The notes below the pieces were generated by a model that searched no databases, was not told the origin of the DNA, and was given only the letters and a program-made list of their open reading frames with translations. 64,000 nt of DNA from Microbispora hainanensis (GTDB lineage: Bacteria > Actinomycetota > Actinomycetes > Streptosporangiales > Streptosporangiaceae), in assembly GCF_036186745.1 (NCBI RefSeq), contig NZ_CP108086.1, forward strand, positions 3,968,001-4,032,000, read 5' to 3'. Position 1 is the first letter of the stretch; the number at the start of each line of letters is the position of its first letter. Of the stretch, positions 52,823 through 61,055 are shown one piece after another. The translations under genes were made by a program, and so were the position numbers.

Positions 52823-54976
52823 TCATGGGCTGGTGCAGGTGGCCGTCGGTGCGACGGCCGAACCGTTGCCGAGGAAACCGAAGGTCGTGGTCGTGTTGGC
52901 CGCGAGCGAGCCGTTCCACGACTCGTTGCGCACCGTCACGGCCGAGCCGGAGCCGGAGTTCAGGCCTCCCCACAGCTGGGTGATGGTCTGTCCGCCGGGC
53001 CAGGTCCACTTCACGGTCCAGCCGTTGATCGCCGCGTTGCCCGCGCTCACCGTGACCTCACCCTGGAAGCCGCCGGGCCAGGAGCTCACCACCCGGACCG
53101 TCGCCGAGCAGGCGCCGGACGCCCCGCCGGACGGCGAGGGGCTGGGCGACGGGCTCGGCGAGACGCTGGGCGACGGGCTGGGAGAGGCGCTCGGTGAGAC
53201 GCTGGGCGACGGGCTGGGAGAGGCGCTCGGCGAGACGCTGGGGGAGGGGCTCGGGCTCGGCGAGGCGACCGGACCGCCCCATGCCGCCGTCGAGTCCAGC
53301 CAGGCCGCGCGGCGCAGCGTCCAGTCGCGCAGGTACTGCACCTGCCCCTGCCAGGTGGACGCGGTCGGGGTGATGAAGAAGCCGATCGTGCGCGTCGTGA
53401 GGTTCGGCCAGCGCTGGAAGTTGCGCTGCGCGGCGTTGGTCAGCGGCTGGGCGAGAGCGTCGATCCTGCTCTGCAGCGCGGCGTCGGACAGCACGCCGCG
53501 GCGCAGCTCCTGCCAGCGCGCCTTGACCTGGTCGACGAAGGCCGGATCCCGCAGGAGCTGGGTGAACCAGTCGAAGGCGATCGGCTGCCGGGGCTGCTGA
53601 TACTGCCAGCCCGAGGTCTGGTCGTTCTGGAAGAACCCGCCCACGCCGAACGTGAGGTCGTAGTCCCACAGCGGCCCGGCGAAGATCTTGGTGTTCCGGT
53701 CCTTGTAGAAGTAGGCGCTGCGGTAGTACGCGTCCATGTTCCGGCTCAGCTCATAGATGATCATCTGGTCGATGAAGGAGCCCACGTCGATGTACGCCCG
53801 ATAGCCGGTGTCCGGGTCGGCGAAGTTCTGCGAGTGCAGCACGTTGTGGAATTCCTGGATGTAGCCCCGCAGCCAGTCCTTCTGCTGCGGCTGCAGCGGC
53901 GAGGGGTCGACGACTTCGAGGTAGCTCCAGCAGGTGGACGACGACCCGCTGCACGGCAGCGTCGGCTCCTCCGCGGCCATCCACTCGAACTTCCAGATGT
54001 ACCCGCCCGTGATCTTGGGAAGGGTCGTGTCGTCCTCGTCGAGCTGCTTGAGGTCGAGGCGGTTCTTCGAGTCCTTGATCGTCTCCTCGAGCATGTAGAC
54101 GCCCATGTAGTCGTCGGCGCCCACCGGATTGGAGTCGGTGTTGAGGTAGAGCTCCACGAACCGATACCGGGGGACCTGCAGCCCCATCTCCTTGCCGAGG
54201 TCGTAGACCAGGGCCTCGCGGATCAGCGACTTGTCGGGGAACGGCCCGCGCAGCACCCAGTCGGAGTCGGCGGGCATCCCCAGCACCGGATAGTCGGCGT
54301 CGTCGTTGTCGTTGTCCCAGAACTCCAGGCGATAGGGCGCCTTCTCGAACGAGGCCGACGACTGCCCTCGCAGGTGGAAGCCGGCGCGGGTGGCGACCGC
54401 CGGAGCCGCGTTCAGCGACGTCGTCGCGCCGCTGCCCGGGGCGAAGATCATGGTCGCGGCGTCGAGGTAGTCCCGGCCGGGCTTGCCCTTGCCGTACGAG
54501 TCGATCAGGACCAGCGGCAGGTCGTGGGCCGTGGTGACGGAGGTGGCGACGTACATGGCCGTTCCGGGCTTCCCGGACGCCGTGCCGCCGACGAACGCCT
54601 GTGCGCGCAGCTGGGTGGTGCGGGTGAACTGCAGCGGCTGGCCACCGTAGAGCGCCGACTGCGCGGTGGGCGGCTTTCCGTCGGTGGTGTAGCGGATCTG
54701 CGCGCCGCTGATCGCGGTGCTCAGCGACACCGAGATCTGTCCCTGGAAGGTGCGGCTCGGCACGGAGAATGCGATGTCGCCGGTCAGGTCGTCCGCCGCT
54801 GCGGCCGCTGCGGCCGCGGCGGCTGAGGTCGCAGCCGTGCTGGTGGCCGATCCGGCCGACGACGGGTACGCGTTGAGGGGGCCGGCGAGGAGCCCGGTGA
54901 GGAGCACGGCGGCGACCGCGGTCCTTGTGACGCGGCGAGCCGCCGTGACGCCGGTATTGCGGAGCGTCAGACGCAC
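52823..54976 (-). CDS. Secreted CotH-like kinase protein with CBM2
   Basis: A 717-residue secreted protein. A signal peptide covers about residues 1-36. A chitobiase/FN3-like domain (about 65-130, IRYTTDGKPPTAQSALYGG) follows, then the CotH domain (about 140-540) with RGQSSASFEKAPYRLEF, DKSLIREALVYDLG and GPLWDYDLTFG, the Asp-rich ATP/metal-binding end of this atypical kinase fold. A Ser-Pro-Ser repeat linker leads to a CBM2 cellulose/chitin-binding domain (last about 100 residues). CotH kinases phosphorylate secreted proteins in spores. GTG 54976 follows AGGAGG and overlaps the polymerase-like gene by 10 bases. A much longer open frame upstream is antisense noise. Confidence 0.88.
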   Translation of the reverse strand: MRLTLRNTGVTAARRVTRTAVAAVLLTGLLAGPLNAYPSSAGSATSTAATSAAAAAAAAAADDLTGDIAFSVPSRTFQGQISVSLSTAISGAQIRYTTDGKPPTAQSALYGGQPLQFTRTTQLRAQAFVGGTASGKPGTAMYVATSVTTAHDLPLVLIDSYGKGKPGRDYLDAATMIFAPGSGATTSLNAAPAVATRAGFHLRGQSSASFEKAPYRLEFWDNDNDDADYPVLGMPADSDWVLRGPFPDKSLIREALVYDLGKEMGLQVPRYRFVELYLNTDSNPVGADDYMGVYMLEETIKDSKNRLDLKQLDEDDTTLPKITGGYIWKFEWMAAEEPTLPCSGSSSTCWSYLEVVDPSPLQPQQKDWLRGYIQEFHNVLHSQNFADPDTGYRAYIDVGSFIDQMIIYELSRNMDAYYRSAYFYKDRNTKIFAGPLWDYDLTFGVGGFFQNDQTSGWQYQQPRQPIAFDWFTQLLRDPAFVDQVKARWQELRRGVLSDAALQSRIDALAQPLTNAAQRNFQRWPNLTTRTIGFFITPTASTWQGQVQYLRDWTLRRAAWLDSTAAWGGPVASPSPSPSPSVSPSASPSPSPSVSPSASPSPSPSVSPSPSPSPSPSGGASGACSATVRVVSSWPGGFQGEVTVSAGNAAINGWTVKWTWPGGQTITQLWGGLNSGSGSAVTVRNESWNGSLAANTTTTFGFLGNGSAVAPTATCTSP
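53138..53268 (-). repeat. 36-bp tandem repeats encoding the Ser-Pro linker
   Basis: A 36-bp unit beginning AGACGCTGGGCGACGGGCTG occurs twice in full (53161-53196 and 53197-53232, one mismatch) with partial copies on both sides. It encodes the Ser-Pro-Ser-Val linker between CotH and CBM2 domains and is expected to vary in length. Confidence 0.8.
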
Positions 54977-55797
54977 GATGCCTCCTGTTCGGGGCGGTGG
55001 GAGATGTCCGGCGCCGGGTCCGTCGGCGACACGGTGCCGTGGAAGTGGCGGCGCAGCGTCCGCCGCCATGGGGCGTCGGGCAGGTCGGGGCGGAGCGCGG
55101 CCAGACCGGTGGCGTACTTGGAGATGCGGGCGGGTCGCAACCCGGCCCGCCACAGCAGGCGGTCGACCGGCGTGGCGGCCGAGGCGCTCTTGGTCTCGAC
55201 CACGGCGAGGCCGGGCAGCCGCAGCGCGTGGCCGTCGTGCCGCCAGGCGAGCCGGGTGTCGAGGGTGACGCGGCTCGCCGTGTCCGGCAGCAACAGGGTG
55301 GCGCGCTGATATTCGGTCACCAGGACCGGGTCGAGGGAGCTCTGGGCGGCGGCGCTCATCGACTCGCGGGCGAGCGCCTCGTTCACGAAGTCGCGTCCGG
55401 GGTCCACCGTGTCGCGGTCCCGGGGGTCGTAGGGCAACCGGTGCTTGGTGACGCTGCCCCGCGCGCCGTTGATCTTTACTTCCAGCCAGCATTGGGCGGA
55501 GTCGAGATAGGTGCGGGTGCGCACCTTGAAACGCCGTCGCCTGCGATAGGCCGTGCTGTGGTAGCTGGTCAGCTGCGGGGTGTCGAAATACACCGACTGA
55601 TAGCGGAAGGTGCGCTCGCCGTCGATGTCCAGCGCCCGGGCGTACGGCACGAGCCGTTCCAGCAGGTGGGGCAGCGCCTCTGCCGGGACCAGATATTTGC
55701 GGTCCACCCTGGTCTGCAACGCGGCCCGGTCGACCAGCTCGTCGAGCCCGACGGGCGTCAGTCGTGCCAGGGACGGTCCGATGGACGTCGTGGTCAT
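54967..55797 (-). CDS. VTC-domain polyphosphate polymerase-like protein
   Basis: A 276-residue protein of the VTC/CYTH-like tunnel fold. The pattern LQTRVDRKYLVPAEALPHLL, TFRYQSVYFDTPQLTSYH, RRRRRFKVRTRTYLDS, CWLEVKINGARGSVTKHR and VVETKSAS supplies the basic residues and acidic metal ligands that line the tunnel in yeast VTC4. Bacterial relatives are annotated as polyphosphate polymerase domain proteins, with activity mostly untested. ATG 55797 overlaps the DUF4956 stop (ATGA) and its own stop overlaps the CotH start, so the trio is one translational unit. Confidence 0.85.
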   Translation of the reverse strand: MTTTSIGPSLARLTPVGLDELVDRAALQTRVDRKYLVPAEALPHLLERLVPYARALDIDGERTFRYQSVYFDTPQLTSYHSTAYRRRRRFKVRTRTYLDSAQCWLEVKINGARGSVTKHRLPYDPRDRDTVDPGRDFVNEALARESMSAAAQSSLDPVLVTEYQRATLLLPDTASRVTLDTRLAWRHDGHALRLPGLAVVETKSASAATPVDRLLWRAGLRPARISKYATGLAALRPDLPDAPWRRTLRRHFHGTVSPTDPAPDISHRPEQEASCV

Positions 55798-56399
55798 CGG
55801 TGCGCTCCGGCGGGCGCGGGCGCCTCGGGTTCTGTGGCCGGCGCCCGGTCGGCCAGCGCGTACCGGACGTCGACCACGGTGGTCTCGTTGACCAGGTCGA
55901 GCCGCTGGACGGTGACGGCGTGCACCCGGGCATTGAGGAGCCGCTCCAGGTGCGCGACGAGCGCGACATGATCGGTGAAGGCCGATTCGAGCACCAGGAT
56001 CTGATGCCGGTAGTTCCGGAACAGCCGCCGATGGTCGCCGAGGAACATCACCGCGACGATGAGCGCCATCATGCCGCCGCCGAGCCACACCGAGGAGGTG
56101 CTCACCGCGCCGAGGATGCCCAGGGCGAGGGCCGAGAAATAGTAGGCGACCTCGTGCTGGTCGAGCTCGGTCGAGCGCAGCCGGATGATGGACAGCACGC
56201 CGAACAGCGCCATTCCCAGCCCGAGCCCGGCGCCGACGTCGCTGGAGCTGAGCGCGCTCGCGACGGCGAGGACACCGATGTTGACCCCAAGGTAGGAGAC
56301 GACCAGATCCCGCCGGCGGTGCCGTGGGAAATAGAGCCCGAAGACGAGCAACACCACCGCGCAGATGTCGATCGCGAACAGGACGAGCTGCGCCACCAT
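55794..56399 (-). CDS. DUF4956 membrane protein
   Basis: A 201-residue membrane protein with four or five hydrophobic helices in the first 125 residues (VLFAIDICAVVLLVFGLYF, YYFSALALGILGAV and others). The LSIIRLRSTELDQHEVAYYF segment is the DUF4956 hallmark. A cytosolic C-terminal domain of about 75 residues follows. ATG 56399 has GGAGGA at the right distance. DUF4956 genes regularly accompany VTC-domain and CotH genes, so the protein probably anchors or feeds the polymer-forming partner. Two GAAASTTTC sites lie 20-50 bases upstream of the start. Confidence 0.88.
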   Translation of the reverse strand: MVAQLVLFAIDICAVVLLVFGLYFPRHRRRDLVVSYLGVNIGVLAVASALSSSDVGAGLGLGMALFGVLSIIRLRSTELDQHEVAYYFSALALGILGAVSTSSVWLGGGMMALIVAVMFLGDHRRLFRNYRHQILVLESAFTDHVALVAHLERLLNARVHAVTVQRLDLVNETTVVDVRYALADRAPATEPEAPAPAGAHR

Positions 56400-56420
56400 G
56401 TTCGTTCCTCCAGGCATGGC

Positions 56421-56451
56421 TGAAACTTTCGGACAAAGAGAGAAAGTTTCG
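56421..56451. promoter_or_regulatory. Paired GAAACTTTC/GAAAGTTTC operators upstream of the DUF4956 operon
   Basis: GAAACTTTC (56422-56430) and GAAAGTTTC (56442-56450), each followed by GG, have centres exactly 20 bp apart, so they lie on the same helix face. They sit directly upstream of the DUF4956 ribosome binding site and probably control the DUF4956-VTC-CotH operon. Confidence 0.6.
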
Positions 56452-56615
56452 GGATCCCGAGCGGAACAATAGGTGAATCCCGGGTGACCAGTCAATGAAC
56501 ATCTGATACGCCATCTTGTCAGAATCGCCGGAAGCTCCCGGGTTGACCTTGACAAAGGCATGTACGCCGTCGTTTGTCGCGAGTGAAGGGCGCTTCGAAG
56601 CGGGACATATGCCGC

Positions 56616-56626
56616 TGAAACTTTCA
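56616..56626. promoter_or_regulatory. TGAAACTTTCA operator-like dyad
   Basis: A perfect copy of the TGAAACTTTCA dyad, midway in the divergent spacer between the DUF4956 operon and the M14 carboxypeptidase gene. Confidence 0.55.
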
Positions 56627-56813
56627 CCCTGACGGGTCGGAAAATCGAGATCCTCAGACCGGCCGGCACCGATCATCGCCCCCGCCCGGCCGTCTGTGCC
56701 GCCGTGTCCGCGGCCCCGCCCGCGCGCGGAACGCGCACACAGCGCGTCACATATCGGTGCGGAAAATCACCGGCGCCCTTTCGGTGTGTGCGGAGAAGGC
56801 TTTCGAGCAGTGG

Positions 56814-56856
56814 TTGACATGATCCCATTCACCCCGCAGACTTACTGAAACTTTGC
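56814..56856 (+). promoter_or_regulatory. Promoter and overlapping degenerate operator of the M14 gene
   Basis: TTGACA (56814-56819) is followed by a 17-base spacer and CAGACT (56837-56842). CTGAAACTTTG, a one-base variant of the GAAACTTTC motif (56847-56855), lies where transcription should start, a position suited to repression. The -10 is weak but the -35 is consensus. Confidence 0.5.
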
Positions 56857-56958
56857 AGCCGGCGACGGTTCGGGGGGCGTCGCGAGCTGCCGAAAGACGG
56901 CCCGGAGAAAAGGACGCGTTTTCGTTTCCCGCTCGTCCGCGGCCGAGAAAGGTTCAGC

Positions 56959-58437
56959 ATGTCTTCAGGAGGCACGTCCCCCTCCACTGCCTCTGTCCCC
57001 GGAAAGCGTTCCGCCCTCGGGAAACGCGTTCTCACGCTGGCGCTTGGCGTCGGTTTTCTGGGCGGTCTCGGAATTCCGGCCGCCGGTGCCGATGTCGCCG
57101 CCACCGCGGATTCCCAGGCGGTCGTCCAGCAGCAGGCGCCGAGCCTGCCGAGCGGACGGACGACCTACCGGACGATCGACGACTACAACAACGAGATGCT
57201 GGCGCTGAGCGCCCGGCACCCCGGCCTCGTCAAGCACATCACGCTGCCGCACAAGACCCGCCAGGGCCGGGAGGTGTACGGCATCGAGGTCACCCACGAC
57301 GTCGAGGCCGCCGACGGCAAGCCGGTCCTGCTGATGATGGGCGTCCACCACGGCAACGAATGGCCGTCCGGCGAGCACACGCTGGAGTTCGCCTACGACC
57401 TCATCGGCAACGACGGCAAGGACCCCCGGATCACCCGCCTGCTCGACACGGCGCGGGTCATCTTCGTCCCGGTCGTCAACGTCGACGGGTTCGTCATCAA
57501 CCGGCGTACGAGCTGCGGGGTGTCCCCGACGTGCGCGAGCAACGCCGGGGTCGACATCAACCGCAACTACCCGTTCGGCTGGGGCAGCAACGCCGGGTCC
57601 AACAACACCAACCGCGGCCCCGGGCCCGGCTCCGAGCCCGAAGTGCAGAACATCATGGACCTGACCACGAGCAACCAGGTCACGGTCCTGATCACGAATC
57701 ACACCTCCGGTCACACCGTCCTCCGTCCGCCGCTGGAGAAGCGCGCGGGCGACGCCCCGGACGAGGCCGTCTACGCCGCGCTCACCGACGCGATCACGGC
57801 CGAGAACGGCTACACGGGCATGAAGTCGGGCTTCGACTACGAGACGACCGGTGAGACCCCCGACTGGTCCTACTACGCGACCCGCGGCCTCGGGTTCACC
57901 TTCGAGATCATGAAGACCCAGTCGACCAACAACACCTACTCCGAGGTGATCGAGGACTACACGGGCACCGGCCGCTACGAGGGCAAGTCGAACCGCGAGG
58001 CGTTCATGGTGGCCCTGGAGTACGCGGCCGACCCGGCCGGGCACTCGGTCATCACCGGCAAGGCGCCGAAGGGTGCGGTCCTGAAGATCACCAAGGACTT
58101 CGACCTGTGGACCGCCCCGATCGTCCAGGCGAACAACGTCCTCGACGCGCCCCAGAGGGTGCCCACCCACCTGGAGTCGACGCTGGTCGCCCCCACCAAC
58201 GGCAAGTTCGCCTGGCACGTCAACCCGTCCGTACGGCCGGCTCCGGCCTACACCGAGTCGGGCGTCGTCGCCACCGGGCCGGGCAGGTTCATCAAGGAGA
58301 GCTGGACGCTCACCTGCGCCCGTCCGTCGGGCGAGATCCTCGAGACGGTGCACGTGACCGTCGACCGGGGCGAGCAGGCCGACGTACGGCTGCAGGAGTG
58401 CAAGAAGAGGTTCAACGGCAACGGCCCGAAGAACTGA
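56959..58437 (+). CDS. Secreted M14-family zinc carboxypeptidase
   Basis: A 492-residue secreted metallocarboxypeptidase. A twin-Arg-free but basic N-terminus and hydrophobic core (about 20-45, ending AAGA) form the signal peptide. The catalytic domain shows zinc ligands His131 and Glu134 in VHHGNEWPSGEH, substrate-binding GVDINRNYPFGWG, a third His in LITNHTSGHTV (His248) and the general-base Glu in GFTFEIMKTQ. The C-terminal 110 residues form a beta-sandwich-like accessory domain. M14 enzymes remove C-terminal amino acids or act on gamma-D-glutamyl peptides. The gene is preceded by GAAACTTTC sites and followed by a strong terminator. An RpiR gene is next. Confidence 0.9.
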   Translation: MSSGGTSPSTASVPGKRSALGKRVLTLALGVGFLGGLGIPAAGADVAATADSQAVVQQQAPSLPSGRTTYRTIDDYNNEMLALSARHPGLVKHITLPHKTRQGREVYGIEVTHDVEAADGKPVLLMMGVHHGNEWPSGEHTLEFAYDLIGNDGKDPRITRLLDTARVIFVPVVNVDGFVINRRTSCGVSPTCASNAGVDINRNYPFGWGSNAGSNNTNRGPGPGSEPEVQNIMDLTTSNQVTVLITNHTSGHTVLRPPLEKRAGDAPDEAVYAALTDAITAENGYTGMKSGFDYETTGETPDWSYYATRGLGFTFEIMKTQSTNNTYSEVIEDYTGTGRYEGKSNREAFMVALEYAADPAGHSVITGKAPKGAVLKITKDFDLWTAPIVQANNVLDAPQRVPTHLESTLVAPTNGKFAWHVNPSVRPAPAYTESGVVATGPGRFIKESWTLTCARPSGEILETVHVTVDRGEQADVRLQECKKRFNGNGPKN

Positions 58438-58459
58438 CCGACAGCACGACGTGACCTAA

Positions 58460-58490
58460 GCCGGGCGGTCCCCAGCGGGGGCCGCCCGGC
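58460..58490 (+). terminator. Terminator after the M14 gene
   Basis: GCCGGGCGG-TCCCC (58460-58473) and GGGGG-CCGCCCGGC (58477-58490) form a 14-bp stem with one T-G pair and an AGC loop, 23 bases after the M14 stop. Confidence 0.75.
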
Positions 58491-58552
58491 GGCGTTGCGT
58501 CCGGCGGGCGCTTCGCGATTCACGAGTGAGGCGACCGGCCGGCGGGAGCTGT

Positions 58553-58600
58553 GTCCGTCACCGGGTCCGTCACCGGGTCCGTCACCGGGTCCGTCACTTC
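58553..58600 (+). repeat. Four 12-bp tandem repeats in the RpiR leader
   Basis: GTCCGTCACCGG occurs three times in a row (58553-58588), and a fourth copy diverges at its last two bases (58589-58600). It ends 24 bases before the RpiR start codon, just upstream of the ribosome binding site. Confidence 0.85.
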
Positions 58601-58623
58601 ACGAAGAAGGGGAGTGGTCCAGG

Positions 58624-59514
58624 ATGAGGCACGCTCCGGAGCCCGGCCGGTCGCTCGCCGTGCTGGACGCCGCCCGGATCGTCGCGAACCTGCGCGCGCT
58701 CTTCGACGGCCACCGCCTTTCGCCGTCCCAACGCCGGATCGCCCGCTATCTGCTGGACAACGCGCAGGAGGCCGTCTTCTTCACCAGCGCGGACCTCGCC
58801 GAGCGCGCCGGCGTCAGCCAGCCGTCGGTCACCCGCTTCGCCGCCGCGCTCGGGTTCCGCGGGTTCCCGGAGTTCCGGGAGGCGCTGCGTACGTCCGTGT
58901 TCGGCGACCGGCAGCCGGCCGCGACGGACGACCGCCACAACGAGATCCAGGAGCTGGTCACCTCCGAGATCCGCGACCTCGAACGGCTGCGCGACGGCCT
59001 GGCCGACCCCGGGCAGCTCCGGCGGGTGGCGGGTCAACTGGCCGGGTCGAGCCCGCTTCTGGTCATGGGCCTGCGGATCTCCGCGCCGCTGGCGCACCTG
59101 TTCGGCTACCTCGCCGAGAAGGTGCTCCCGGACGTACGCGTGCTGGACGTGCCGGGCTCGATCATGGAAGACCGGCTGAGCAGGGCGGCGGAGTCGGGCG
59201 CCGCCTGGGTGCTCGCCATCGGCCTGCCCCGCTATCCGCGTGAGCTGGAGCAGGGACTCGTCTGGGCGCGGCGGGTGCGGCTGAAGATCGCCCTCGTCAC
59301 CGACCAGCCGGTGGGCCGGCTCACCGACCTCGCGGACGAGGTCCTGCTCGCCCCGGTGAGCTCGGGCTTCGCGTTCGACTCCCACGCCGCCGCGACGGTC
59401 CTGTGCACCGCCCTGCTGCACACCATGCTGGACACCCTCGATGCCGAGGGGCAGGCCCGGCTGGAGGCGTTCGACGACCGGGCCGCCGAGCGTCAGGTCT
59501 TCCTGACCGGCTGA
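58624..59514 (+). CDS. MurR/RpiR-family transcriptional regulator
   Basis: A 296-residue regulator. The N-terminal HTH_6 domain (about 15-95) has LSPSQRRIARYLLDN, ADLAERAGVSQPSVTRFAAA and GFRGFPEFREAL. The C-terminal SIS sugar-isomerase domain (about 130-280) has GLRISAPLAHLFGYLAEKV and WVLAIGLPRYPRELEQG. SIS domains bind phosphosugars or related ligands. It follows the M14 carboxypeptidase gene, a linkage that suggests control of cell-wall peptide or muropeptide salvage, and it is a candidate binder of the nearby GAAACTTTC sites. ATG 58624 is preceded by GGGGAGTGG. Its 3' end overlaps the convergent ArsR gene by 22 bases. Confidence 0.9.
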   Translation: MRHAPEPGRSLAVLDAARIVANLRALFDGHRLSPSQRRIARYLLDNAQEAVFFTSADLAERAGVSQPSVTRFAAALGFRGFPEFREALRTSVFGDRQPAATDDRHNEIQELVTSEIRDLERLRDGLADPGQLRRVAGQLAGSSPLLVMGLRISAPLAHLFGYLAEKVLPDVRVLDVPGSIMEDRLSRAAESGAAWVLAIGLPRYPRELEQGLVWARRVRLKIALVTDQPVGRLTDLADEVLLAPVSSGFAFDSHAAATVLCTALLHTMLDTLDAEGQARLEAFDDRAAERQVFLTG

Positions 59515-59819
59515 CGCGTCAGGGCGTCGAGCAGGCCGGGGAACATCTCGTCCATCTCGGCGCGGCGCAGGGAGTTCATCCGCGACGTCCCGACGTAGTA
59601 CTGCCGGATCAGGCCCGCCTCACGCAGCACGTTGAAGTGGTGGGTGGCGGTGGACTTGCTGACCGGGATGTCGAAGCCCCCACACGGGATGTCCACGCCG
59701 GAGGCGTCGAGCTGCGCGACGATGCTCCGGCGCACCGGATCAACGAGGGCCTCCAGCACCTGCTGGAAGTCGAACTGTGACACCTCTGGATGCGGTGGCG
59801 TACGTCCCATGGCTGCCAT
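59493..59819 (-). CDS. ArsR-family (winged HTH) transcriptional regulator
   Basis: A 108-residue winged-helix repressor. The HTH is in VLEALVDPVRRSIVAQLDAS and VSKSTATHHFNVLREAGLI (recognition helix), followed by the beta-wing IRQYYVGTSRMNSLRR. No metal-binding Cys pair of the ArsR/SmtB type is evident (one Cys in IPCGG), so it probably senses an organic or redox signal. Start assigned to ATG 59819 (MAAMGRT); ATG 59810 is equally possible. It is divergent from an oxidoreductase gene across a spacer with a large nested dyad, indicating autoregulation and control of that gene. Confidence 0.85.
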   Translation of the reverse strand: MAAMGRTPPHPEVSQFDFQQVLEALVDPVRRSIVAQLDASGVDIPCGGFDIPVSKSTATHHFNVLREAGLIRQYYVGTSRMNSLRRAEMDEMFPGLLDALTRQPVRKT

Positions 59820-59856
59820 AGTACGACGTCCATCAAAGTTTGACATCGATCGTACT
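59820..59856. promoter_or_regulatory. Nested 37-bp dyad operator between ArsR and oxidoreductase genes
   Basis: Outer arms AGTACGA (59820-59826) and TCGTACT (59850-59856) are perfect complements. Exactly at their centre lies the inner dyad TCAAAGTTTGA (59833-59843). Both share the same centre, 59838. The site abuts the ArsR start and is about 60 bases upstream of the oxidoreductase start. Confidence 0.7.
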
Positions 59857-59915
59857 TTCGCCGCAGAGTGAACCGACACAGCGGACCGCGATCACGACGA
59901 GCGGAGGACGACGAC

Positions 59916-60917
59916 ATGTCGAAGACGGTGCGGTTCCACGAGATCGGCGGGCCCGAGGTGCTGCGGCTGGACGACCTGGAGCCGGGGGAGCCGGGGCCGG
60001 GCGAGGTGCGGATCCGGGTGGAGGCGATCGGCGTCAACAGGGCCGAGATCCTGTTCCGCCGCGACCGGTACATCGAGCCGGTGAAGCATCTGCCCGCCAC
60101 GCTCGGCACCGAGGCGGCCGGTGTGGTGGAGGCGCTCGGCCCGGAGGTGGCCGGGTTCGCGGAGGGCCACGCGGTCAGCGTCCTGCCGGGCTTCTTCTCC
60201 CAGAACGACTACGGCGTCTACGCCGAGCAGGCGATCGTGCCGGCGTCCGCGCTCCTGTCCCGTCCCGACGGGGTGGACGCGGTCACCGGTGCGGCCGTGT
60301 GGATGCCCTACCTCACGGCCTACGGCGCCATGGCGGAGGTGGCTGGGATGCGGGCGGGCGACGTGGCGGTGATCACCGCGGCGTCCAGCAGCATCGGCCT
60401 GGCCGCGATCCACACGGCCAACCGCGTCGGGGCCACGCCGATAGCCGTCACCCGCACCCGTGCCAAGAGCCGGCGGCTGATCGAGGAGGGCGCGGCCGAG
60501 GTCGTCATCTCCGAGGAGGAGGACGTCGCAGGGCGGGTGCTTGAGCTGACCGACGGCAGGGGCGCCGCGTACGTCTTCGACGCCGTCGCCGGACCGGGCG
60601 TGACGGAACTGGCGAGGGCCGTCGTCCCCGGCGGGACGTTGGTGCTGTGGGGTGCGCAGAGCGGGCAGCCGACGCCCTATCCGGGCTTCGACCTGGGCAT
60701 GCCCGCGCTGAACATGCGTACGTACACGGTGCTGGAGATCACCAAGGATCCCGAGCGGATGCGCCGCGCCGTCGCCTTCGTGGCCTCGGGCCTGCGCACG
60801 GGCGCCTTCCGCCCGGTGGTGGACCGCCTGTTCCCGCTGGAGGAGGTCGCGCAGGCACACCGGCACATGGAGACCGGCACCCAGATCGGCAAGATCGTGC
60901 TCACCGTGCGTCAGTGA
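59916..60917 (+). CDS. Zinc-type alcohol dehydrogenase-like / quinone oxidoreductase (MDR family)
   Basis: A 333-residue medium-chain dehydrogenase/reductase. GEVRIRVEAIGVNRAEILFR and LGTEAAGVVEALGPEV are the N-terminal GroES-like landmarks, and GDVAVITAASSSIGLAAIHTA is the NADP-binding Rossmann motif (AASSSIG in place of GxGxxG). The Cys/His/Glu ligands for catalytic zinc are absent, so it belongs to the zinc-free quinone-reductase or enoyl-reductase side. ATG 59916 follows GGAGG and gives MSKTVRFHEIGGPEV; the frame is open 48 bases upstream. It is divergent from and presumably repressed by the ArsR-type protein, consistent with response to electrophiles or quinones. Confidence 0.88.
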   Translation: MSKTVRFHEIGGPEVLRLDDLEPGEPGPGEVRIRVEAIGVNRAEILFRRDRYIEPVKHLPATLGTEAAGVVEALGPEVAGFAEGHAVSVLPGFFSQNDYGVYAEQAIVPASALLSRPDGVDAVTGAAVWMPYLTAYGAMAEVAGMRAGDVAVITAASSSIGLAAIHTANRVGATPIAVTRTRAKSRRLIEEGAAEVVISEEEDVAGRVLELTDGRGAAYVFDAVAGPGVTELARAVVPGGTLVLWGAQSGQPTPYPGFDLGMPALNMRTYTVLEITKDPERMRRAVAFVASGLRTGAFRPVVDRLFPLEEVAQAHRHMETGTQIGKIVLTVRQ

Positions 60918-61055
60918 GCCTTGGTGGCGTGGTGCGACTGCCGGCTCTGTACGGCCGGAGCTGATCGCCGCCTCGCTGACCGGCCATCCCCCGAGCGGTG
61001 ACGGGGGCCTCCGTCGATAGGGTCCCCCCTGGACAGGACGTCGACGAGAGGAATC

